DNA from: Plantago ovata
Lineage: Eukaryota > Streptophyta > Magnoliopsida > Lamiales > Plantaginaceae
Reading direction: 5' to 3'
NCBI GenBank assembly: GCA_028274465.1
Contig: CM051458.1
Span: 33,554,692 to 33,618,691 of the forward strand
Length of the DNA stretch: 64,000 nt
Shown: in pieces, positions 32,593-43,579 of the stretch
How positions within the stretch are numbered: the stretch's first letter is position 1
Layout: each line of letters begins with the position of its first letter
Notes under the pieces: generated by a model
What the model was told of the DNA's origin: nothing
Databases searched by the model: none
Seen by the model: only the letters and a program-made list of their open reading frames with translations
Made by a program: the position numbers and the translations under genes

Positions 32593-33175
32593 TTTGCTTG
32601 TCCTCAAGCAACTAACTAGACTCTAATGTAAAAACCAATGCAACACACAAAATGGGGTCTCATGCCAAATGAAATGAACTAATCTATTGAGTCTATCAAA
32701 AACTTATGAACAATGACCATACAAATCATAACATGGATATTGGTTGAAGAATGCCTCGATTGACTCATACACATTCACATATGCACTATGTTAAACAAGA
32801 TAGTCTCTCGTAACATTCTCTACCTGGACCTAGTCAGTGACGATGTAATGAAACATGTTAAAATACGAATGGTTGTCCCGTGCCTATGAAATTGAGGACT
32901 TACTACTGTTCACAAAGTTAAGACTTTCCCTCGAAGAGGTCGAACCAATACTGGCTCTCATCAAACGAAGGAGGGTTCCCTAAAAGTTCACACTCTCCTA
33001 TTCTACCCATCTCTCAACCAAAGTCATAAACTAATCACCACTTCCTGAATGGCAGGACGAGGGTGGTCTAGAACAGATGACACTCAAACAATCAAAAGAC
33101 AAAAAAATTACAACTCGATTACGAACATTACAAGAATTGAAAAATGAGACAAACACTTTGCTAAACTGCTTTTTG

Positions 33176-33290
33176 GATTTCTTTGGACCCTTTTTTGCTT
33201 TTTTGGGGTCTCTTTTTTTCTTTTTTTTTCTTTTCCAGATTTTTTATTTTTCCTGGAATTTTTTCTCTTTTTTTCGATTTTATTTTTTTA
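33176..33290. repeat. T-rich low-complexity tract in the Athila-like element
   Basis: Long T runs with interspersed C and G occur here and at the equivalent place in the second copy (63029-63165). The tract reads as a purine-rich stretch on the element's sense strand. Confidence 0.7.
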
Positions 33291-33352
33291 TATATATAGC
33301 CAGTAGTAGCACAACGAAAAATAATTACAATGACTCACAAAAGACCTCCCCA

Positions 33353-33485
33353 AACCTATTCGAAAGAATAGGTTGAAGCACAAACTTTACGAAAAAGGAA
33401 AACAGACTCGCAACACTCAAAAATCGAAAAAACAAGTCTAATGATAGCGTAACCCCCTCCCCAAACCTATTCGAAAGAATAGGTT
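33353..33485 (-). other. Paired perfect hairpins in the Athila-like 3' region
   Basis: AACCTATTC / GAATAGGTT stems of 9 bp enclose a 4-nt loop (GAAA on the plus strand) at 33353-33374 and again at 33464-33485. Both are preceded by CCTCCCCA. The same pair is found at 63221-63242 and 63343-63362 in the second element; the last has lost one stem base. Confidence 0.65.
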
Positions 33486-34079
33486 GCAAACAAAGGATCA
33501 CAAAATCTCACGCTACCTCCTTCCTAGGCATTTAGCAATCTCAAAGCAAGGTGAAGACTTGTTGCCTCTTAGGTACATAATTACACGGGAAAACAACCAC
33601 AAGATCCTAACATGCATCATCCTATTATAAAGGCCTTCGTGAACCGCAGTAGAGAAAACACCACTAAGTGGTGTCGAGACTACCAAGCTTAACTAAGTGC
33701 AAACATAAATGTGACAAGCCAAGCGAGAAAAACCTCAAACAAATTCATAGAGATGAAACATATGGTTAAAGGTCATAACTAGTTAATCTACCCAATAAAA
33801 AACTTCAAAAAGTTTGGCAATAAACTCCACATAAAACATGCAAGACTAGACTAGAATGAATGTAGTGTATGTAGTGTATGCAACTAAATTACTAGGAAAG
33901 CGATAAACGTGCAAATGCTAATGCAAACGAATTTCAACAAAATAAAGGTACTATACTCAAAATACCAATGCCAAGCTCCAAACTAACAACAATAGTTCAC
34001 TTAAATCCCATCCCCCTCATGAAACTAAAGCTAGTCCCTAGCAATAAGAGAATGAGGAAATAAGAAGTGATACTAGATG

Positions 34080-35048
34080 TTACCGAGTGGTTTGGCCTCG
34101 GTCGGCTGAGTACACAGGATGTAAGGTATTGAGATTGCTCGAGGGCCCTTGTTGGTGATCATCGGAGCCCGTGGTGGTGGTGGTGGTTCTACTAACAGAT
34201 CGAATAGGGCCAACTCCTCCATCAATATTCATGGTATCCTCATTGTCCCTATTGTCTTCATTGTAACCATCATCATCATTAGAAGAATTGCGTTGTCGAA
34301 GAGAAGCCTCAAGATTAGTCGCTGCAGCTATGGGGTTTTCCATCCGGTATCTCTCTAATAGCCCGTGAATTATTGAAGGGGAAAGAGCCGTGCTCTTAGA
34401 GTCTCCCTCACCAATGTGCTCTACCCCATGGAACTTACAGTAAGCTGTGATGAAACTCGGAAACACAGAGGTTTTCTTCTTCTTTTCCCAATGTCGCCCA
34501 TATTCTTCATGTATGATGCTCCCGATGTCTATATGGTGCTCCCTCAATAAGCAGTCGAGGAGAACCACAAAGAAGGGCTGGGTGTCCATGTCATTATGTT
34601 TTGGAATCAAGTTAGTGATACGGAACTTCATCACCACTTTCGACTCAAGACTAAATCTGTTGTGATGAGGCCACCCCGGTTGCTTCCTAGTCTCTCGAAC
34701 CTTGCATTCCCTGTGGCAGATTTCTACCGTGATATTGCTTCCAATCTCTTTAGTGGTACGTGAATAGACATAAGAATGGTCACTCCCCGTGAATTCTCGT
34801 TCCACCATGTGGATAAAGCGCGAAGTTGATGCAAAAGTCCATTGCTCGAACACACCTCTAACGAGATCACTCTCCTTCTCTTGAAGATTAGTATACCCAA
34901 CATAGAACTCATAGAGAACGTCCTTGTCAAACCCTTCGACATGGTTGGAATCGAGCCACCTCCAATACCTCATCGTAGCCAAACGAAAGTGCTCCTCTCT
35001 CTTTGTGGCATGGCACCTACAAACATCCATTAGTACCTTGTACAGCAA
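34080..35048 (-). CDS. Athila-type env-position ORF (putative plant transposon protein)
   Basis: This 322-codon frame lies between protease and the 3' LTR, where Athila elements carry an env-like or accessory ORF. It contains MRYWRWLDSNHVEGFDKDVL, VMKFRITNLIPKHNDMDTQP and FVVLLDCLLREHHIDIGSII. The last resembles the conserved block of the plant 'putative transposon protein' family found in Athila ORFs. The C-terminal 80 residues are Asn/Asp/Thr rich and low complexity. I see no signal peptide or clear membrane segment, so an envelope role is not supported. The frame is intact although pol is gone, and the function is unknown. Confidence 0.6.
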   Translation of the reverse strand: MLYKVLMDVCRCHATKREEHFRLATMRYWRWLDSNHVEGFDKDVLYEFYVGYTNLQEKESDLVRGVFEQWTFASTSRFIHMVEREFTGSDHSYVYSRTTKEIGSNITVEICHRECKVRETRKQPGWPHHNRFSLESKVVMKFRITNLIPKHNDMDTQPFFVVLLDCLLREHHIDIGSIIHEEYGRHWEKKKKTSVFPSFITAYCKFHGVEHIGEGDSKSTALSPSIIHGLLERYRMENPIAAATNLEASLRQRNSSNDDDGYNEDNRDNEDTMNIDGGVGPIRSVSRTTTTTTGSDDHQQGPSSNLNTLHPVYSADRGQTTR

Positions 35049-35782
35049 AAAGCTTCATGCATATGCAAATGCAAGAGTGAAACAAATGAGTAACTTCATC
35101 ATCTCGCATAATCTTCAAAACACCAAGTCTAATCTAGCTACCATAATGCAAAGTATCAACATATCATAATATGTAAAATATCTCCACAAGCTTTATGCTA
35201 GATAACTAGTAACCTCAAATCATAAGATTCATTCAAACCATAGTACTCAAAAATTTCACCAAAAAGTCTCAAACCCCATCAATCAAGTGTTCTACCAACA
35301 TGTCTACCTTTATCTTACCAATAATCTCATCATATAACATGGAATGAAATAAAAGAAGAAATGCAAAACGAGACATAGACATCAAGTAACCAAAAATTCC
35401 CAAGTTATCAAACCAAGCATAAATGAGCAAGCAATTGGTGATGAAAATTGATTCTAATCACATAAACAATCAACCCATACATTATATAAGCTCAATTGAA
35501 GCATAGATCGAGAAACCCCATAATTTGAAAAATTAGGGTTTATGTGAAGTTACCTCAGATCTGAAAAACAAATGAACTAGGATGAAAGTTGTTCGGATAG
35601 AATTAAAGAGCACGTAATGGGCTTCGATTGAAGCTAAAGAACACCAAATTTGATGGAGAATTGAAGGAATTCTGGAAGAAAGAAGATTTTTTGAGTTTTT
35701 GGGTGTTTGGAGTAAGAGAGGTGAAGAAGATGAGAGAATGAGAATAATGGGGAGAAATCCCGCTTTTCTACTTGTCTGAAGA

Positions 35783-35823
35783 CGGGGGGCAATTCGCCCC
35801 GTGTGTGGGGCGATTCGCCCCCC
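35783..35823 (-). promoter_or_regulatory. Internal GGCGAAYYGCC boxes upstream of the env-position ORF
   Basis: Two GGGGCGAATCGCCCC-like near-palindromes stand about 740 bp upstream of the 35048 ORF start. They closely resemble the LTR boxes. A second, internal promoter is a reasonable but untested reading. Confidence 0.35.
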
Positions 35824-36057
35824 ACCTCTGGACGAAATTTTTCGAAAAAAAGTTCAGTTTTTATCCCCGAAAACCATTCTCCTCATAAAAACACTCGAAA
35901 AAATTCACTCAAACATAAACATAAGCACAAAACATCACAAAAACGAACAAATTCACATAAAGAAAAGCAAATTGTTCTATGTATGAATGCATGCAATGAA
36001 ATAAAGCGATAAAAAAGCGATAAAAACTCCGGGTTGCCTCCCGGATAGAGCCATTGT

Positions 36058-38030
36058 TTATAGTCTTTGACTCGACTTCTTCTTGCTCTTAGTTCTTTTT
36101 TTTAGGGTACTAGACTTCCCCTTCATGGATCTTTTCCTCATGCCACGAACCTGTGAATGAGAATGAACATAGACAGCAATACCAAAGTAGTTAATTGTGT
36201 GAGAAGCATTGAAGTGAATATTAGGATCAGATATGGCTCGCAACACATGTTGCTTGCCATCCGCCTCAATGGTGCAAGTTCTTCGATAGATGTCTATCAC
36301 GAAGCGTAGCTTGGTCAAGAACGTTCGCCCCAAGAGAACAACATGCCCCATCCCAAGTGTAGACGCCGGCATGACTACAAAGTTGGTGTACACAGAAGCT
36401 TCACCAATCTTAACCAATACGTTCTTCACAACGCCTTCGGGTCTCACAAAGGATCCATCCGCCAATTGCACAATAGCCTTATGGTCAGATAGTTTTCCAA
36501 GGCCACTCTTCTCAAACACATTCATTGGGAGCACATTAGAGTAAGATCCCGTATCTAGTGTAGCACGAACATCTTCAAGTTCACCAATCCCAACCTTAAC
36601 ATCGAAACTCTCAGGAATTGGCTCGAGACCCTCTTGCTCCTCTTCACTCACATCAAAACCAAGGTCCTTCACTTCTTCCTTGGCTAGTGAAGGTTCTCCA
36701 TCCTTGCAACACCCATAATTAGCACCTTTCTTGATAGTGATCTCAACAGGAAGATCACCTACTAAAGTAATACACATCGACTTCTCAGTGGTGCTAGGTA
36801 ATTTCCAATGCTCCCTACTCGCTCCACGGTCAATCAACTCTTGCATCTTTTGATGGGCAAGACTAGTGCTCTCTTCCAAACGATCCAGCCTCGCCCTAGT
36901 CTTCTCAGAATGTTCTTCACAACGCTTAAGGAAACCTTGGGTGTGATCAACCATTTTCTGCAAGTTTTCCATGAGTAGAGCCGTCTTCGACTTCGATTGC
37001 TCCTTGGGAGTGGGATTTTCGCAGTGATCATTACCATAGCTAAGTTTACTACGGTCTTGGTTAGGGCCATAATTTTGGCTAGCCGGTGCATATCCTTGAT
37101 TGTTTCGGAACCCTCTTCTCCAAAATCCACCTCGTGGATTCCTACCATCTTGTCCATAGCTAGCTTCTTGAATACCAAATTCCGTAGTAAAAGCTTCCTC
37201 TTCGCTTCCTTGAACCCAATTGCCACCATCATATGCAAGCTCCGATCTACACATATGAGCCCCATGCCCATAGTTCTTGCATATTCGGCAAACTTCATTC
37301 GACACAGATGTTCCAGCGGAGCTCTTGAGGACCTGTTTCAACTCATTGGTAAAGCATTCGAATCGATCACCATTCCCCCCATACAAAGGGGCCTCTTGAG
37401 TAGGTGGAGCTTCAGGTCCACGTCTCCTAACCATTGCTCTTGGATCCTTGAATTGCGAACCCTTAGCAAGTCTTTCGAAAACCGCCCAAACAACTTCCGC
37501 GGTTTCCTCCCAAATATTGCCACGGCATTGGAAATCCACCACTTGCTGGTTCTCAAAGGTTAGTCCATTGTAGAAGTGTTGGACAAGATCCGAAAGCTCA
37601 AACCATTGTGAGGGCACTTGTTCATGAGGTCTTGGAACCTCTCAAACGCGGTGTAGATGGTCTCATCATAGTCTTGTTTGAATCCAGTGATTTGCGCCTT
37701 AAACGCGGTAGTCAATGTGTGAGGAAAGTATTTCTCCATGAATGCTGAAAAAACCTTCGCCCAAGTGTCAAGCGAACCCGCCGGTAGAGAACTCAACCAT
37801 GCCTTAGCTTTGTCGCCAAGACCCATAGAAAAAACTTTCATTCTCAACTCATTCGCTGTTATTTCAGCTCCGGGTCGTGGAAGTTGGTTGACGAAGTCAT
37901 CGATATCATGCAAGTACCCCATCACGTGTTCCCTAGCCAAGCCATAGAACCTCGGAAGTTGCTGGAACATGTGGTTTTTTATTTCCAGATCTCGAGTTGC
38001 AGACGAAAGAACAATCGCCGGCCCCCTCAT
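36058..38030 (-). pseudogene. gag-pro: Athila-like gag-protease with one frameshift
   Basis: The first frame (38030-37560) holds the Gag core (RMKVFSMGLGDKAKAWLSSL, FMEKYFPHTLTTAFKAQI, DETIYTAFERFQDLMNKCP). A shift near 37600 moves into the second frame (to 36058). That frame has FYNGLTFENQQVVDFQCRGN, one CX2CX4HX4C zinc knuckle (CRICKNYGHGAHMC), a coiled-coil-like segment and a retropepsin. The retropepsin reads ATLDTGSYSNVLPMNVFEKS and VVLLGRTFLTKLRFVIDIYR, with the DTG catalytic motif intact. The second frame ends in a Lys/Ser-rich tail soon after protease, with no RT following. Apart from the single shift the coding region is well preserved. Confidence 0.8.
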
Positions 38031-38364
38031 ACGATCCTTGGTGGGTTGAACCCATGATTACAGTGGTCTAGCTTCTGCAATTACGACGATTTCTTCAAAA
38101 AGACTGTGTAGAGATTCAGAAAAATCGGTATCCTCTATTTCCTCTAGTTCACTTCGTCAAAGTAGTCGCCTTCTTTGGTGGTAGACTCTGTCGATTTCAG
38201 CGATTGGTTCAGCAAGCGGTGTTCCTCTAGATCGTGTACTTCGCATACACTATCTGTAACAAGCAAAGAAAGGAGTATCAAGAGAGATCAAATTAACTAA
38301 ACTACTAAAACTAGGAATTGAATGCTGAAAATATAAATAAGCTAAACAGAAAAAAGGAGTATAT

Positions 38365-38382
38365 TCCCCGGCAACGGCGCCA
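38365..38382 (-). other. Primer-binding site, tRNA-Asp type
   Basis: On the minus strand TGGCGCCGTTGCCGGGGA lies three bases inside the 5' LTR end. This is the typical Athila-lineage site and supports the lineage call. Confidence 0.88.
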
Positions 38383-38385
38383 ATT

Positions 38386-39568
38386 TGATGAACGAGATTG
38401 TCAGACTATTAATCAAATAAATTTGTTTTACCAAAGGCAATTCACAACTACAACGAAAACCAAGGCACGTAGTGTAGAAGTAAAATCACCTCGAGTGTCG
38501 ATCTCTAAGGACTATAACTAGCTTTATCTAATTTAACCTAAACTATAAACTCAACAAACGACTTAGCACAAATTTTCTTATCAATAATAATGGAAGTTAG
38601 CGATAGTATGATCATTCAAAGCATCAGGTTAATAATCATGCATGAAGTACTTGAACGTTTGCATAGAAATCTAAGATCATGAATTGTCCAATGTGTTCCG
38701 TTCAATTCAACACTACGAAGATAGAGGGCTTAGATAGATCAAATAAATAAAGCAATAAGTCAAGTCTAAATCGCGTTACAGCCACTCATGCATAATTAAG
38801 AACCCTAGCTGAGAAATCACATACTATCACCAACGATAGATTTAGCTACTCATAGATAAATTGCAATCAACAAGAATCAAAACAAGATTGAATGAAAACA
38901 TGTTGAAAGAAATAAATAAAAGTAGCAAAATCGTGAGATACAATGTTACCAACGAAGGTTGTCAATCTCCGAAGAATTGCTAACTCACAAGCAAGAATTG
39001 ATAAACAACAAGGTCCAATTGCTATGCTTAATCCTCCAAATTGATAAGAAAAAGAGTCTCCTATGCTAAGAATTCCCAGAACAGGCTCTGGAGAATTTGT
39101 CCCTCAAAATAATGTGAAAAGGTATGAAAAACGTAGAGAATGGGCAAACATATATAGGAGTCGGAAACTGGGGGGCGAATCGCCTGGGGTCCCAGGCGAA
39201 CCGCCTGGCACCGGGCGAACCGCCTGGGAGCTCCAGGTCGGTGGAGACGCATTTTTGGTCTTCTTTTCCTTTTCGGACTCGGATTTTGCCGTCTAGTGAC
39301 CTTTAAGCCTTGAAACTCGTCCCTAGGCCTCAAATCTCATCCGGAACCTTCTAGATACACCACGAATGTCCTCGAAACACCAAAACTTTGCCCTCTTCAT
39401 CAATATTGCCCATAAACATACTTTTTTACCTAAAACCTGAAAGATGCAAAGAAAAGGGAAACATGACACTATTCTAATAAAATGCACTAAAATATAAGCT
39501 AAATTAACCTAGAGGATAGCTAAATTGGTGAAAAGACTCGAATGAAAGTGTAAAATACACGTTCATCA
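38386..39568 (-). repeat. 5' LTR of the Athila-like element
   Basis: The 1183-bp LTR is nearly identical to 31387-32574. Differences include loss of a few bases in the GC boxes (39171-39229) and scattered substitutions. Confidence 0.88.
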
Positions 39569-39764
39569 AACTCCCCAAACCGAACCTTTGCTTGTCCTCA
39601 AGCAACTAGCTAGACTCTAATGCAAAAAACCAATGCAACACACAAAATGGGGTCTCATGCCAAATGAAATGAACTAATCTATTGAGTCTATCAAAAACTT
39701 ATGAACAATGACCATACAAATCATAACATGGATATTGGTTGAAGAATGCCTCGATTGACTCATA
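39569..39764 (-). repeat. Extra internal sequence outside the 5' LTR
   Basis: These 196 bp repeat 32575-32770 (polypurine tract and adjacent internal sequence) although they lie outside the element's 5' LTR. They end abruptly where the host sequence resumes at 39765. Confidence 0.85.
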
Positions 39765-41907
39765 CAAATAATGTTATGTACGTAGTCGGTGTTAATATAA
39801 CACCATGTTATTATATATGTGGATATTTTCTAGATTTGATTGGTTTTTGGTTTTCTTATTGTTGTTGTTTCATGGCTTCAAAATTGTTGTTGTTTTTTTC
39901 AATACGACTTATTTTCTAAAAAAGGAAAAAAAAAAAAGAACTTATTAGATAATACATATAAACAGTACATTATACTTTTCTATTGGTAGTAGTAGTGTAC
40001 TGTGAACTTATTAACCAACTTATAAGTTAGGTAGGACCTAGTAATTATTGAGTAAGTTTTATAAAGGTCATGAATTTTCTGAATAGGGCTTATTACATAT
40101 GGACCCCTTCTTAGAATCGTTCATTACATATGGGTCCTAATATATCAAACAATTACGTCTCAATCCAACAAGGGCCCGAATTCAATTAAAACAATTACAT
40201 CTAAGTCCAAAATTGATATGATATTGTACTCGGATATAATAGTTTGGTTTAACTGAACTTAGCTGCAAACAACCTATCTAGCAGGGGAGGTATATGTAAT
40301 TATCCCTTTCTTAATAATATAGTAAATTCCACATCACCTAATTTGTATAAATTGGTGAGTGTGCCAAACACTTAGGTAGGGAAGTATGACTTTCTTCATC
40401 TCAAATCACTAATAATGTTAGTGATTTGAAAAGTTAACAATTTTTTAGAAAATGAAGGTGACTAATTAGATACCAATTATTTTATCGGTTATTGCTTATT
40501 ATTCATCTACCCCCATCAAAATGCTACCTTATTCTATTTCAATTTCAACTTTAAAAGAAAAATTAATTGTTATCCATTTTACCAAAATTATCATATACTT
40601 TATCATATAGGTCCTAGACTATTTTATTGACAGGAGGAATAATTACATATTAGTGTTATTCCGAAGTTCTTGTTACATATTAATTAGTGACACATAGAAC
40701 ATTTTACTATGTTCTATTGTATCTATATATGATGAGATCAAATTGACCTGATTTAAACCAAATTATGCTTGGATAGAGACGTTAATGATGCTTGGACGAC
40801 GGAAATGCATATGATGCTTGGATAAATGAACACAATCCAAAAGAGGCCTAGTGTGTTACAGTTGTCCTTTATGCTCTTCATGATGTCATTCTATCGTTTA
40901 TTTGTGTGATATCCTTGCAGAATCTGTGAAATATGCGGCCGTGCAGCTAAAAATGTGTTTATTGATTAAGGAAGCACTTTAAGCCAGTGTGCAACTGAAA
41001 TATCAACCGTCGAGATTACTACCAATGTTACTCGTGTGGAGAATGAGAACACTTGTGAATGTTGTTCCGGATGGATGTTGGGTATCTTTGTCATCGTGGT
41101 TGTTGCCATCTAATGTTATGTGCAGTTTCGCCACTCGTCATCCTGATCGACGAAACTTGCAGTAGACAATGAGGACGTCATTGTGAAATATATCAAGAAC
41201 TGGCATCCTACTTTTACTGCATATGTATGCAACACTAGTTAATTGGCATAAGAGATGATCATACATTCTCTGACGTTCATGACTTTTTTGCGAGACTTTC
41301 GCTTTCTTTGCATGTTTATGTACCGAAAGAACTTGGTAAAAATCTTCAGTATGTTTATGTTACTTCTATTCATTGCGGTTGGGTCTCACTGACAGACTAG
41401 TCTGGGCACCCCCAGCGCGTACAACGTCCGTTTTGATTGTTTTTGGTCCTGAATTACATATAAGATAGATTGTTTTCTTTCATAACTTGATCTTTAACTT
41501 GAATTATTAATGTGTCCGAATCTTCATTCACATGCTATAAGATGAAACGCCCGCATCGTGAAACTTCATTTTGGTCCCGAATGACATACAATATTTGGTT
41601 CTATAATAACTTCATCTTTAACCATGGTTTCTACAAAAACAGACCAAATTTGGTGAATGACATCGTGGATTGTTTGGTTTTGCAGTATTGTTTGTCGTTG
41701 TAGCTTAGATGTTATGATATCTTGTTGTGTTTAGCATTATTTGGCTTAGTAATTCAATAAGGTTTGCTACTTTGTGATGTGCATGGCTGTAGTGCAGAGT
41801 GTTCTTGTGTACTTGTTTATAGAATGATACTATGTACAGTGTACTTGATAAAATAATTTGATGAGAAATTCGAAATTCTTTTTAGGTTTTATTAAGGCTG
41901 GTACTTA
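39765..41907 (+). pseudogene. RING-CH pseudogene copy 1, 3' part
   Basis: The sequence resumes the interrupted intron and reaches the last exon at 40921 (acceptor TTGCAG). The exon reads ICEICGRAAKNVFID and then hits stop codons: TAA where copy 2 has CAA, and TAA where copy 2 has TCA. A further stop falls in the membrane segment (ATCTAA). The CEIC metal pair, lost in copy 2, is intact. Homology to copy 2 continues to about 41907. A ~225-bp insertion at about 40087-40312 is absent from copy 2. Confidence 0.8.
40087..40312. mobile_element. Small MITE-like insertion in RING-CH copy 1
   Basis: The insert begins GGGCTTATTACATAT and ends near ATATGTAATTATCCC, an imperfect inverted pair. Copy 2 reads straight through (GAATAATATAG near 48417), giving an empty site. 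AATA repeated at the two sides is a possible short target duplication. Confidence 0.5.
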
Positions 41908-43579
41908 TCGAATTAGATTGTTTTGGCAAACAAAGTACATCATAAGCAACATAAGAACCTAACTAGTACCTCCACTAAGTCTTTCAGCAAACGTTCCTCT
42001 TTTACAATGTCCTTAAATTCTAAATTCCTATGGACCTTAAGAGTACTAGTTACTGGACTTTACTTAATTTAGCATTGTTAATTGCTCATCAAAATTACAA
42101 GTTTCCTAACACACTAAACACCCATTTTTCATCCTAGTCCAACTATCTCGGTTAATTACATTTTAGTCCATTTCATCGGCCTGTGTTAACTCCGACAGTC
42201 TCTCTATCCTCAAATCCCTACAACCAAACATGCCCTTAACCCTTTTATTTTTCCTTTTTTCTTTTTCCTTTTTCTTTTTTTCGTCTTTCTTTTTTCTGTT
42301 TTTCTTGTTCCTTTAACATTTTATTTATTTTTTATTTTTTATTTAAAAAAAAACTATAAGAGAACTGGAAAAAGGAATAGGAACAGCTCCATCGGTTAAT
42401 AAGGGTCTCCATCATCTTCGTTCATCATCACCGGAGGGCGTGACCAAGCTTTACTTTGTAGACATGTATCATCAATAACATGCATAACGAATCATACAAT
42501 ATCATTGAAGGCATTACGATGCATTATTACTTAGAAATCTCAAGCATACATGGAGCTACTCAACACATACTAAATTTCCAGCATTACATACATGTAGTTA
42601 TGGCTATGTAATCGCCCTTAGTCGACCATGGACACTGTCACTATCTAATTCGAAGATATATTATTAGCAAGCGATTGTCTATAGTCTTTAACTGGCCTAG
42701 GATCCTGTCACTATCCTAATTCTAAGACTTTGGTGTTAGCAAACCATAAACTCTACAGAACTCAGGCCATAAACATACACATACGCATCATTTTCATAAC
42801 CTCATGCTAACATAATCATATTCCATGCTAATACAACCTACATCCTACCATCAACCACATACCGATTAGCTACTCATAACGAATATAACAACATGCATAT
42901 TCATAATCATAACCATAACAATAGAAACCATAGTAAATCTGGAAAAGAAATAGAGATTGATACGAAAATACTCAATGTAAGGTTGAGCAATAGCAATCCA
43001 ATGTCGAATCCAAACAACGAAATGAAATCTAGCACCGGTAGAAAATCCAATGATGAAAATCGAGAGAAAGGAGGCTAAGGGTTATCCATAGTGTATCTTC
43101 TCTCTAGGGTTTGTGCTAGGCTGCAAACTAATGATTAAAACCTAATCGAAAGACTGAAAAACGAGTTTAAATACAAAATTCGAACCCTAAAATCGCGCAG
43201 TTGGCTGGCCGCCAATGGGCCGCGCGGGCCACGGGTGTGCCTGGTGGGGCGCGGGCTCTTCTGGCGGGTAGCGAATGTGCTCCAGGGATTATTGTCGAAC
43301 TTTTCTTGTTTCCAAGTGTTCGAAACTTTTTCAAAAGCCAGATTTTGCACTTCTCGGACCTCGGGAACCTCCGGTTACTCCATGGAAAAGTGAAGACTTA
43401 AGTAAATTCAAATTGCACCACAATAAGCCTATTTTACGCTATTTTCACCAAAGTGCATCCGGGGACCCTGTGACACAAAATATATTAAAACTAACTAATT
43501 CTAACTAAAATATGAATTAAAAGAACAATAAAAGGTCGAAATAGAGCCTTGATGACGGGTACTAATTTATCGTCATCAT
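41908..43579. other. No gene seen
   Basis: AT-rich and pyrimidine-rich sequence, including a CT/T-rich tract at 42240-42350 and a GC-rich island at about 43200-43270. I found no supported coding region. The part 42130-42360 has weak inverted similarity to 44150-44400, so the inverted-repeat element to the right may once have been larger. Confidence 0.35.

Larger units (their letters stand above)
31387..39764 (-). mobile_element. Athila-like Ty3 element with gag-pro and env-like ORF, no pol
   Basis: LTRs at 31387-32574 (3') and 38386-39568 (5') are TGATGAAC...GTTCATCA. A tRNA-Asp-type primer site follows the 5' LTR and a polypurine tract precedes the 3' LTR. On the minus strand the order is gag-protease (38030-36058), about 1 kb of AT-rich sequence, an env-position ORF (35048-34080) and a long T-rich non-coding part. 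RT, RNase H and integrase are absent. Beyond the 5' LTR lie 196 extra bases (39569-39764) that repeat the internal sequence next to the 3' LTR. A second copy of the family begins at 61245. Confidence 0.85.

Noticed and set aside
31387..39764. An autonomous Athila element.
   Set aside because: Between the protease end (36058) and the env-position ORF (35048) there is only about 1 kb of AT-rich non-coding DNA, with no RT, RNase H or integrase motif.
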